A stretch of 30,004 nucleotides of DNA from Parapedobacter sp964613725 (GTDB taxonomy: Bacteria > Bacteroidota > Bacteroidia > Sphingobacteriales > Sphingobacteriaceae), in the NCBI GenBank assembly GCA_964613725.1, contig CAZTJY010000036.1, forward strand, positions 1 to 30,004, given 5' to 3'. Both the position numbers and the translations under genes were made by a program. The notes below the pieces were generated by a model. The model had not been told where the DNA came from. It searched no databases and was given only the letters and a program-made list of their open reading frames with translations. Each line of letters starts with the position of its first letter. Position 1 is the stretch's first letter. Positions 17,807 through 25,387 of this stretch are shown piece by piece.

Positions 17807-18658
17807 TTAGGCCGGCTCGCATACCTGCTGCTGCTCGCCCAATCCATCGATACCCAGTTCCACCACGTCGCCTGCTTTAAGGTACAGGGGCGGTTTCATG
17901 CCCAACCCAACCCCTGCCGGCGTACCGGTCAGGATCAAGTCGCCCGCTTCCAATGTCATGAATTGGGAAAGGTAATGGATGATGTAGTATACGTCGAAGA
18001 TAAGGTTTTTGGTATTGCCGTCCTGCATGGTCTGCCCGTTCACGCGGAGCTGCAGTCGCAAGTTATTCACAGCGGTCACCTCATCTGCCGTGAGCAGCCA
18101 GGGGCCCGTGGGACTGAAGTTATCGCAGGATTTCCCTTTGGTCCATTGGCCACCTCGTTCTAGTTGGAATGCCCGTTCCGACACATCATTCACCACGGTA
18201 TAACCTGCAATGTAATCGCCTGCCTCTTCCCGCGTTTGCAGGTAGCGCGCATCCTTCCCAATAACGACGCCCAGTTCCACTTCCAAGTCGGTCTTCTCGC
18301 TGCCCCGCGGAATCAGAATCGGGTCATAAGGGCCCACCACCGTATTGGATCCTTTCTGGAAAACAATAGGCTCTTTGGGGATGTCCATATTGGATTCCCT
18401 GGCATGATCGGAATAGTTCAATCCGATGCAGATGACCTTGCCCGGCCGGGCGATGGGGGCTGCCCACCGTTCGCCGTCGGCAATAGCCGTAGGCCTGGGG
18501 TGGATGGAGAGGAACTCGGCAATCTGAGCTATTCCCCCCTGATTAAAAAACTCCCTGTCCCAATCGCGGAACCGATCAGAAAGATCTCTTCTTACATTGT
18601 GTTCATCCAAAATACCCGGGCGCTCAGCACCGGGTTCACCGAAACGGATTAATCTCAT
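17807..18658 (-). CDS. Fumarylacetoacetate hydrolase family protein
   Basis: A 283-residue cytoplasmic metal-dependent enzyme of the FAH superfamily, which cleaves or hydrates diketo and related acids. It has a short N-terminal domain and a FAH core from about residue 72. Core features are GLNYSDHARES (79-89), the metal ligands Glu126 and Glu128 in DLEVELGVVIG, Asp158 in VVNDVSERA, the KGKSCDNFSPTGPWL stretch (174-188) and LILTGTPAGVG near 240. This version is often annotated as ureidoglycolate lyase or 2,4-diketo-3-deoxy-L-fuconate hydrolase. The latter yields pyruvate and lactate and would fit the adjacent pyruvate carboxylase and nearby FucP-type permease and 2-hydroxyacid dehydrogenase. 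That assignment is inference, because none of the other pathway enzymes are in the window. Confidence 0.87.
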   Translation of the reverse strand: MRLIRFGEPGAERPGILDEHNVRRDLSDRFRDWDREFFNQGGIAQIAEFLSIHPRPTAIADGERWAAPIARPGKVICIGLNYSDHARESNMDIPKEPIVFQKGSNTVVGPYDPILIPRGSEKTDLEVELGVVIGKDARYLQTREEAGDYIAGYTVVNDVSERAFQLERGGQWTKGKSCDNFSPTGPWLLTADEVTAVNNLRLQLRVNGQTMQDGNTKNLIFDVYYIIHYLSQFMTLEAGDLILTGTPAGVGLGMKPPLYLKAGDVVELGIDGLGEQQQVCEPA

Positions 18659-18737
18659 AATTGCTGTAAATTTTTATATCGATAAGTAACTATTAGCCAA
18701 TTGTCCGAAATTGCTCGCCGCCCTTGTACATTTCCCC

Positions 18738-18745
18738 CAAAACTA
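18738..18745 (-). promoter_or_regulatory. Candidate -7 element upstream of the FAH-family gene and pyc
   Basis: On the minus strand TAGTTTTG matches the consensus TAnnTTTG. A start near 18730 would leave a leader of about 70 bases before ATG 18658. No clear -33 TTG at suitable spacing was found. The 175-base gap (18659-18833) otherwise shows no gene or convincing terminator for the upstream beta-helix gene. Confidence 0.3.
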
Positions 18746-18833
18746 GTGAACCCTTATCGCCCTTTCCGCAGGATGGTAAGATAAACGGTGGTTTTGATAA
18801 AATTAGATAACGACCTTTGGGTCCAAATCCGGT

Positions 18834-20129
18834 CTAACTTGTCAACAGCCCTCGGAATTCTCCGGAATCTAGCACAATCTGGCTCACGTACGTAGTTGCA
18901 GCGTCCAAGTTACAATCCCCACGCCGGTTGGCCCTTAACACAAGCCCAGACAGCATATTGTTGCCGCCATTGCCTACTTCCCCATGAATGGTATTCAACC
19001 CGAAACCGTCATTGTCGAAAAGGTGAAGGGTTGCCCAGGACGTCTGTTGACAATCCACTAAACGAATACCATCTCCGGTATTAAATCGGCTACTCACGGT
19101 CGAAAAAACCGCATCCGACGTATTCCATGCCAGTATACCATGCGCTTCAGGAGGAGGCGCTGGCATCTTGCTTCTTCCAGCAGTAGTCACGTTGGTGCCA
19201 TTAACGAATCGACAATCCCGCATATACACACCATTTTGGCTACACAATGACGCGACGGTGGCCACCAAATAGAGGTACCACACGTGCTCGAACCGGAACC
19301 CGTCTCCGCCCACGTAATCGGCCATGCAGGTATTGAAATGAACGGCTTCACAGTTTAAAAGATGGAAGCCATGCGCCATTGGCATGCCGTGTCCACCCGT
19401 TACGTCGCATTTTTCGAAATGTAGCCCCTGTGCATGCTGCACAAAAATACCGGTGAAATTTACCGTCCGGCCGGCCGCTACGGCTGGTACATGGTCAATA
19501 TTGACATTGGTGAAGTAGATGTATGCAAAGGCATCGTTCAACAGAATGGAAGTTCCACGGTTTAACCGGCAGGAGATGCGACTGACATGCAGATGAACAA
19601 TTATCCCTTCTCCATCAGCGTCGGCTAGAAATCGCCATGATTCGCTAACCGTTAAATCGGAGAGGTAAATATGGTGGAGACTATTAACGGACGAGTCAAG
19701 GAGAAAAACGGTAGCTGCTTCTTCGGTGGTAGCCATATCGACCGCCAGATGAGAAACACGAACCGATCCCGAACCAATTTTAAACAGCTGCTGCGTTGTC
19801 GGCGACCCGGCTATCCTGACGTCGTTCCCCCCACCATAAATCGTTATCGGCCTCGAAATGGTCAGGTTGCTCACCTTATAATGAACCATACAAGGTGGGA
19901 ACTCCAATTCTCCACCAACAGCTTCTGTCGCAGCTATCGCCTTTTGGATGGCAGCGGTATCATCGTGAATCCCATCGCCCACGGCCCCGAAATCCTTCAC
20001 ATTGAAGCGTGCGGTTCCGGAACCCGCCGCATCTCTGGGACTCGCCGCCATCACATTGCCGGCAGAAAGCATAGCTACCGAGGTGCCCGCTGCCGCGAGT
20101 AGCGCCCGCCTACTTAATTTCTTTTCCAT
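18834..20129 (-). CDS. Secreted right-handed beta-helix protein (pectate lyase 3-like)
   Basis: A 431-residue exported protein. The N-terminus has a twin-arginine-like signal: KKLSRRALLAAAG (residues 3-15), a hydrophobic stretch, then a plausible cleavage site after NVMAA (25-29). The mature part opens with FNVKDFGAVGDGIHDDTAAI (42-61), the hallmark start of Pectate_lyase_3/GH28-type beta-helices. It continues with many short repeats containing N, G and D turns (such as GDGIRLVDCQ and NGVYMRDCRF), as expected for parallel beta-helix coils. Family members are polygalacturonases, lyases, epimerases or phage-type depolymerases. I could not pick out catalytic residues, so activity is unassigned. 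It is the last gene of the PUL, and its ATG lies inside the preceding GDSL gene (20-base overlap). Confidence 0.82.
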   Translation of the reverse strand: MEKKLSRRALLAAAGTSVAMLSAGNVMAASPRDAAGSGTARFNVKDFGAVGDGIHDDTAAIQKAIAATEAVGGELEFPPCMVHYKVSNLTISRPITIYGGGNDVRIAGSPTTQQLFKIGSGSVRVSHLAVDMATTEEAATVFLLDSSVNSLHHIYLSDLTVSESWRFLADADGEGIIVHLHVSRISCRLNRGTSILLNDAFAYIYFTNVNIDHVPAVAAGRTVNFTGIFVQHAQGLHFEKCDVTGGHGMPMAHGFHLLNCEAVHFNTCMADYVGGDGFRFEHVWYLYLVATVASLCSQNGVYMRDCRFVNGTNVTTAGRSKMPAPPPEAHGILAWNTSDAVFSTVSSRFNTGDGIRLVDCQQTSWATLHLFDNDGFGLNTIHGEVGNGGNNMLSGLVLRANRRGDCNLDAATTYVSQIVLDSGEFRGLLTS

Positions 20130-20805
20130 ACTTCAAAGCCTTTAAAATCGCGTCTTGCGTCAGCGGAAGCATCCTGGCATAACCCAACTTATTCGGATGC
20201 ACACCGTCGTCGCTCCACGCTTTTCCAATTCCCTTTCGCCGATCAACCATTAACGAATAGTAATCTGCGAATACCAAGCTATTTCGCCTTGCAAAGCGAC
20301 GGAGCTTTCTGTTCAACGCACGAATGAGTGGGACAGGATGCACGTCCGGGCAGCAATAAAATTCGTGTGCTGGCAACACCGAGCACAATACCACGGCAAC
20401 CCTATACTTTTGCGCCAACCATACCATTTGCGCGATGTTGGCGAAGATGGCATCTACAGTCGTTGGCCCACCTAATCCGGCGATATCGTTCGTACCCCCC
20501 ATCACGACGATGACATCGGGGTTTGCCGCAAGCAATTCGCGTTCAAACCGCTCCAGCAGCTCTGAAGTCGTTTGCCCCCCGATACCTCGGTTTAGCCAGC
20601 GCTCATCCGTGAAAAGTGTTGGAAAGTGTAGCGACCAGCCTGCAGTAATGGAATTTCCAATAAAAAGCACATTCGGCCGATCACCCGTCACATCGCCAAC
20701 GTGCGCTTTCACGGTTCCAATAGAAACCACACACAGCCCGAACATCATCATTAGGCGCAACATACAGCCAGCTATCCACATTGCTCGTTCATTTGCTAGA
20801 TTCAT
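20110..20805 (-). CDS. Secreted SGNH/GDSL-type esterase
   Basis: A 231-residue SGNH hydrolase, probably a carbohydrate O-acetylesterase in the periplasm. After an N-terminal hydrophobic stretch (about residues 9-34, likely signal peptide), the family blocks are complete. Block I is FIGNSIT with catalytic Ser52, block II is RGIGG with Gly76, block III is GGTNDI with Asn106, and block V is DDGVHPNKLGY with Asp200 and His203. The frame extends five codons upstream to 20820, but ATG 20805 was chosen. It forms TAATG with the stop of the previous gene, a tight stop-start arrangement repeated at 22205. The upstream gene encodes a second, unrelated-looking SGNH esterase, so the locus has two deacetylation activities. 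The native substrate is unknown. Confidence 0.87.
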   Translation of the reverse strand: MNLANERAMWIAGCMLRLMMMFGLCVVSIGTVKAHVGDVTGDRPNVLFIGNSITAGWSLHFPTLFTDERWLNRGIGGQTTSELLERFERELLAANPDVIVVMGGTNDIAGLGGPTTVDAIFANIAQMVWLAQKYRVAVVLCSVLPAHEFYCCPDVHPVPLIRALNRKLRRFARRNSLVFADYYSLMVDRRKGIGKAWSDDGVHPNKLGYARMLPLTQDAILKALKYGKEIK

Positions 20806-22205
20806 TACGGGATGTCCCATTTATCCGTCCGGAATGGGCTTACCGGTAAGCCGCTACAATTAAACAGGTTAGGTCTTGCCGTATCGGTGAAGCCAAACCG
20901 TACCGCCACCGGCACTGGTACGTGTGGTGACGAAACAATCAGTTCGTTGCCCCGCACGGTTGTTTCCGCCGGGTAAAAAACGTGATTATTCCCAGCAATA
21001 AACATGTGGCTTACGCGATCTCCCATCACGCGCAACCCGTGTATTACATTGTCAAACGCGATGACCATGTGATTGCGCTCAACACGATGTCCCGCATAAA
21101 TAGGGCTTTTATAATCGATCATTCGATGGCCATACACTTCGGCCAATGCTAAATCCGAAAGCCGTTTTGCGATGTCCCTCTTCTTCGGCGGGTGTATTTC
21201 GTTTACATCCGGCACCAGATCGGTTGTAATCACCAGTCCAGTTTGCGGGATGGTGGTCAACGTATGAAGCTGTTGTTCCCTCAGAAATGCAGCCTTGTTA
21301 CCCAGCACCTGCTGAGACGAGTAGGCATACGGCGCAATCTGCACTTGAAAAAAAGGAAATACATATCCCCAAGCTTCACGCCACGCCCGGACCATATTTT
21401 CGAGAAGCTTTCCATAGCCCTGATAAGAAATCACATTTCCTTCTCCCTGATACCAGAAAACCCCCTTAATTTTAAACCCCACCAGTGGGCGAATCATCGC
21501 ATTCCAGTGCGTGGCAACTGGAAGCGCATGGTTCGTCAATAACGCAAGCGCTGGCTCAGCTTCGAACACCTGAGCTGGTGTCCACGTTTCCACGTTAGTC
21601 CCTCCCGAGCTGCTACTGATAATCCCAATCGGTACACCCAGCTTTTCATTCAATGTTTTAGCCGCGAAATAACCAATCGCACTAAATGAATGGGCGGTAG
21701 CCGAATCACACACCTGCCAAGAGCCTTGAAGCGTATCCAAGGGTACCTCGGCCTGGTTACGTGCAACGTGAAACAGCCGGATCATTGGGCGGTAAGCGTT
21801 AGGCAATTCGTTTAACATTTCCTCGTGGCCAAAAGAAGCGCCCCAAACCATGTTGGATTGCCCGGAGCACAGCCACACTTCCCCGAGCAGCACATCCCGT
21901 AAAATTATGGTATCGAGTTCAGTGATAATAAGTAACTCATAAGGACCTCCGGCTTTGCAGGTCGGTATTTCCAGTTCCCAACTGCCCTGGCTATTTGACC
22001 GTGTTTCAAGAGGCGACGCCAACCAGGGAACAACGATTTGGACAGCTTGTTCGGCCTTCGCCCACCCCCATACCCGTACGGTGTCCAACTGCTGAAGCAC
22101 CATATGGTCTGCAAAAACGGCCGGAAGGCGTAGTTTGGCGAAACCCGATGTCGTTGAAACGAATACGACACATCCAATAACCACGCTTCGGATTAACAGG
22201 TTCAT
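20805..22205 (-). CDS. Sialate O-acetylesterase-type SGNH esterase
   Basis: A 466-residue exported esterase. Residues 1-23 form a signal peptide (MNLLIRSVVIGCVVFVSTTS then GFA). Residues about 24-105 form an N-terminal beta-rich domain beginning LRLPAVFADHMVLQQ, typical of the family. The catalytic domain then shows LCSGQSNMVW with Ser117, SSSGGTNVETW, VFWYQGEGN (249-257) and NEIHPPKK with His338. The family removes O-acetyl groups from sialic acid or, in many soil and gut Bacteroidota, from plant glycans such as xylan and pectin. Without a sialidase or nan genes nearby, a sialic acid substrate is not supported. It overlaps the previous gene by one base (TAATG at 22207-22203) and the next by one base. 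Confidence 0.9.
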   Translation of the reverse strand: MNLLIRSVVIGCVVFVSTTSGFAKLRLPAVFADHMVLQQLDTVRVWGWAKAEQAVQIVVPWLASPLETRSNSQGSWELEIPTCKAGGPYELLIITELDTIILRDVLLGEVWLCSGQSNMVWGASFGHEEMLNELPNAYRPMIRLFHVARNQAEVPLDTLQGSWQVCDSATAHSFSAIGYFAAKTLNEKLGVPIGIISSSSGGTNVETWTPAQVFEAEPALALLTNHALPVATHWNAMIRPLVGFKIKGVFWYQGEGNVISYQGYGKLLENMVRAWREAWGYVFPFFQVQIAPYAYSSQQVLGNKAAFLREQQLHTLTTIPQTGLVITTDLVPDVNEIHPPKKRDIAKRLSDLALAEVYGHRMIDYKSPIYAGHRVERNHMVIAFDNVIHGLRVMGDRVSHMFIAGNNHVFYPAETTVRGNELIVSSPHVPVPVAVRFGFTDTARPNLFNCSGLPVSPFRTDKWDIP

Positions 22206-23566
22206 TATCTTTCTGTATGAGCGATATCAAGCAAACGCTTCCGTAGCCGTCTCACATATTCTCCGGGCTCGATCGGTAATGGAAATGGAGATTGAACATT
22301 CGTTTTAACGTGCGCCAAATCCAGTAACGCGCTGTTGGCGCTCGCATGCGTGGTATCGAACATTGGCAACCGAAACGCTGAAGGAATACTCGCCTCCCAC
22401 GTGCTGTGGTTTTCGACAAACTTCAATATTTCAGCAAATTGGCGCTTCGAATCGGCGTCGGCAATAAAACCCGCAAACTCATCAATTGCCTGTTCGGGCG
22501 TTAGCGTCGAATCGGCGCACATCCTGCCCATTGCATATACATTTAATGCTTCCGTTTGAATTCCGGAAGAGTCGACCGCAGCATTCACAACCATTCCGTT
22601 AAGCCCAAGTTGTCGAGAAATCGCCACGACATTATGGATATATCTCGTTTCGGATTGGGTAGGATGCACTTTGGAAATTAAATAGCCTGTGTAACCGTCA
22701 TCCACTTCATCTACAAGAAAATACGGCCATGCCCACTGTTGTTTAATTCCTCGTGCAAACAAATCAGTAACGTCTTGCTTCGCCGGAAACGCCACGGGAT
22801 CAAGTCCCGCCTTGGCATACTCATGCAGAGCCAACGATCTGTAATAATTATGCAAAGGAAACTCCACGCCCATTCCATTGAAATCAGGATTTGCGAGTAG
22901 CACTTTACTGTACTGCGTTTCTTTCTCCCAAAATTCAACCGAAAAAGGCGATATTCCGATATCATCCCAATGCGTTATTGCCCACGTATTCACGTTAAAC
23001 AATGCATGAGGGGCATACCTTTCAGCCAACGCGCGAACATTCAACGCCATCTGCCAAAAATATCCCACGCCATCAGAGCCCATTTTGGTGGGGACGCCAC
23101 CTGGATCACCGGCAAAAAAAGTGATGCTATTAACAATCGACAACCTTTGCAGCATAAGTTTGATGTCATCCAGCCGCTGGTTCAGCTGTTGTTCATCTCG
23201 CGGGTCGAAACTGTGACCGGTTTTGCCAATATTAGAGAGCAAGACAATACCCACTTTAAATCCGGCTTGCTGCGCATCTACGATCCGTTGACGATAAGCT
23301 AAAAGGTTAGCCTCCCGCACCGCCGGTGATACAAAGCTTATTCCAGTCACCAAAAACGAAATTGTATTGTAACCACTAGCTCGCCAGAAATCGTAGTCGC
23401 GAGAGGTTTCTCTGGCCCAAGAAGGCCATAAGTATACGCTTACAGTCTGGAACGCCGTATCCGCTGGGGCAATTCCCTTCTTGGAAAATGCATAATTTCT
23501 GTTGCCACTACCGTTGCAAATCGAGCTGATGAGCAAGAAAGCAGCGACTAATCTCAAAACCAACAT
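22205..23566 (-). CDS. Secreted protein of unrecognised family in the PUL, possible TIM-barrel glycosidase
   Basis: I do not recognise this 453-residue protein. Residues 1-17 form a hydrophobic export signal ending SSIC, perhaps a lax lipobox with Cys17, followed by a polar NGSGN linker. From about residue 41 to 335 strands and helices appear to alternate as in a (beta/alpha)8 barrel, with strand-like stretches TVSVYLW (41-47), YNTISFLVTG (66-75), FKVGIVLLSN (103-112), ITFFAGDPGG (148-157), LFNVNTW (189-195), MGVEF (232-236), PYFLVDEVDDGY (281-292) and NGMVVNAAVDS (323-333). Acidic residues at strand ends, notably Asp154, Glu235, Asp286 and Glu287, would suit a glycoside hydrolase active site. 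The C-terminal part is helical. It follows susD behind a hairpin and is coupled by TAATG to an esterase gene. A glycosidase role is inference. Confidence 0.6.
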   Translation of the reverse strand: MLVLRLVAAFLLISSICNGSGNRNYAFSKKGIAPADTAFQTVSVYLWPSWARETSRDYDFWRASGYNTISFLVTGISFVSPAVREANLLAYRQRIVDAQQAGFKVGIVLLSNIGKTGHSFDPRDEQQLNQRLDDIKLMLQRLSIVNSITFFAGDPGGVPTKMGSDGVGYFWQMALNVRALAERYAPHALFNVNTWAITHWDDIGISPFSVEFWEKETQYSKVLLANPDFNGMGVEFPLHNYYRSLALHEYAKAGLDPVAFPAKQDVTDLFARGIKQQWAWPYFLVDEVDDGYTGYLISKVHPTQSETRYIHNVVAISRQLGLNGMVVNAAVDSSGIQTEALNVYAMGRMCADSTLTPEQAIDEFAGFIADADSKRQFAEILKFVENHSTWEASIPSAFRLPMFDTTHASANSALLDLAHVKTNVQSPFPLPIEPGEYVRRLRKRLLDIAHTER

Positions 23567-23568
23567 CG

Positions 23569-23619
23569 CTAAAACAAAAATGGTGTCTAAAAAATTGCAT
23601 TATTCATCTTTTAGACACC
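23569..23619 (-). terminator. Terminator-like hairpin between susD and the PUL enzyme genes
   Basis: A perfect 11-base inverted repeat, GGTGTCTAAAA (23582-23592) and TTTTAGACACC (23609-23619), with a 16-base loop. In the minus-strand transcript it begins 21 bases after the susD stop and is followed by ATTTTTGTTTT, then the ATG of the next gene at 23566. It looks like a partial terminator or attenuator, or a processing/stability hairpin protecting the susCD message. Confidence 0.7.
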
Positions 23620-23640
23620 TAGATACTTATCTCCAACCTG

Positions 23641-25371
23641 CTACCACCCCGGATTCTGATTCTGGCTGAAATCCGGAATAAGATTAGTTTCGCTTAGTGG
23701 AATGGGGAACAAAAGGTATTTGTCCTGCCACCCGGCCGCACGACGCTCCGTTACGAACCGCTGATAGGTAAATGCTCCATCATCTTGCATTCTGATCTCT
23801 ATTCCCGTGACCAACTTATCCGTTTGCGATAAGATTTTCCATCGTCTCACGTCCCAGAACCGGTGTTCTTCATAAGCAAACTCCACACGTCGTTCCCTTC
23901 TGATGCGTTCGCGCATTTGTTCCTTACTTAATCCGGCAGGTAAATCGGGCATCTCAGCCCTTCTTCTCACGATGTTAACCGCCTCATAGGCACCCAAGGG
24001 ACCATTTGCTTCGTTCTCTGCTTCCGCAAAATTGAGGTAAATCTCCGCCAATCGGTATTTTTTCCATCGCGTTTGCTGCACAAGCTGGTTAGCTGGAATC
24101 AGCGGGTCATAAAACTTCTTCAGGTAATACCCAGTCCGGGTATTGGCGAACTGTGCATAAGGCAACAACTGGTCTCGGCCGCCGATAAACGTTTCCACGG
24201 TATGCTCACGCCCGTTGATTGGGCCATAATAGGCGCCGTTATGGAATACCGTAGCATAGAAACGCGGATCGCGCCCCACGTACGGGTTGCTTTCGTCGTA
24301 TCCCGACGCCGGGTTGATAATGGGCTGCAAGTGATCATCGTCCTGGTAGCCTAATATCGCCGGCTCACCCGTAGCCTGCATTTCGTAGCTGTCTACCAAC
24401 TCTTGCGACGGACAAGCCCCGGCACTTGTACCAATCAGCTCGCCGTTGCTCGGAATCGTATTAATCACGGAAAAGACACCAGCGTCTGCTGGGATTTCGT
24501 GGATCGTTTCGCGGTCCAAAATGGAACCGCCCAAATCCTGGCTACGGATAAAATAATTACCGTAATCCTCAAACAACGCAAAATCTCCCTGTATGGTAAG
24601 TGCTTGTAATGCATCGCGGCCGGCATCGGCAGCCCGTTGCCATTTGGCCTGCTCATCTCCGGCATTCCAAAGTGGACTGGCGTTGAAGAGCAATGCTTGC
24701 GATTTAATCGCATAGGCAACCGCTTTCGGGAAGCGTCCACGCTCTGAAGCATTCGTGATACGTAACGGCACGTTCGCATTCGCGATGACGGCGTCGCAGT
24801 CGCTCACAATAAAATCTACCGTGGCTTCGAATGTAGGCCGAGTGAGCGTCTCAAAGGCAAACCCCGGCGTAAACGGCTCCGTAACGACAGGCATCGCACC
24901 GAATTGCTTCGTCAGCTCCCAATAGAAGAATGCACGAAGCAGTTGGACTTCCGCCTTTAACCGGCTCTTTTTTGCCGCATCTTCAATATTAGCGTTGTCG
25001 ATATAGGATAAAAACAAATTGGCATGGCCAATCCCTTCCCACCACAAGCCGTAATCCAACATGCCGGCAAGCGGATTTGCGGACGGCGTCAACGCTCCGA
25101 TTTGCCACTGCAGGGCCATCCCCCCAATAAACGTATTTCGAACCTCTTGGGCCTCATCGGTTATACCCGCCAAAAAGCCGTAATTATTATAATGGAAAAA
25201 GTAAAGGGGAATCTTCGAATAAATGGTATTCACGAAAGATTCGGTTTGAATCTCATCTTTGAACACCTCATCAAACGTTATCCGCCCGTCGGGGGTAATG
25301 TCTAATGGACTTTTTTTGCAAGACGTTACCGTAAAAGCTACGGTAAGTGCGAGTACGAATATTCTTTTCAT
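23641..25371 (-). CDS. SusD/RagB family nutrient-binding outer-membrane lipoprotein
   Basis: This surface glycan-binding lipoprotein forms the lid of the SusC channel. The 576-residue product starts MKRIFVLALTVAFTVTSCKK, a lipoprotein signal with acylated Cys18. The N-terminal SusD-like TPR region (about 25-250) includes FVNTIYSKIPLYFF and LKAEVQLLRAFFYWELTKQFG. The C-terminal RagB/SusD region (about 300-576) includes YLNFAEAENEANG, EQMRERIRRERRVEFAYEEH and ends in the family-typical NPGW. The open frame reaches back to 25446 inside susC. ATG 25371 was chosen because it begins the lipoprotein signal and has GGGAGG 8 bases upstream. It follows susC by 16 bases. The glycan bound cannot be deduced from sequence. 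Confidence 0.95.
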   Translation of the reverse strand: MKRIFVLALTVAFTVTSCKKSPLDITPDGRITFDEVFKDEIQTESFVNTIYSKIPLYFFHYNNYGFLAGITDEAQEVRNTFIGGMALQWQIGALTPSANPLAGMLDYGLWWEGIGHANLFLSYIDNANIEDAAKKSRLKAEVQLLRAFFYWELTKQFGAMPVVTEPFTPGFAFETLTRPTFEATVDFIVSDCDAVIANANVPLRITNASERGRFPKAVAYAIKSQALLFNASPLWNAGDEQAKWQRAADAGRDALQALTIQGDFALFEDYGNYFIRSQDLGGSILDRETIHEIPADAGVFSVINTIPSNGELIGTSAGACPSQELVDSYEMQATGEPAILGYQDDDHLQPIINPASGYDESNPYVGRDPRFYATVFHNGAYYGPINGREHTVETFIGGRDQLLPYAQFANTRTGYYLKKFYDPLIPANQLVQQTRWKKYRLAEIYLNFAEAENEANGPLGAYEAVNIVRRRAEMPDLPAGLSKEQMRERIRRERRVEFAYEEHRFWDVRRWKILSQTDKLVTGIEIRMQDDGAFTYQRFVTERRAAGWQDKYLLFPIPLSETNLIPDFSQNQNPGW

Positions 25372-25379
25372 GTTTGTAA

Positions 25380-25385
25380 CCTCCC
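25380..25385 (-). promoter_or_regulatory. Shine-Dalgarno-like site for susD
   Basis: GGGAGG on the minus strand ends 8 bases before the ATG at 25371, within the 16-base gap after susC. Such sites are uncommon in Bacteroidota, and this one supports the chosen susD start. Confidence 0.5.
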
Positions 25386-25387
25386 AA

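Noticed and set aside
20805..22205. A sialic acid utilisation locus on the strength of the sialate O-acetylesterase
   Set aside because: No sialidase, N-acetylneuraminate lyase or epimerase is present, and this esterase family is common in loci for plant glycans.
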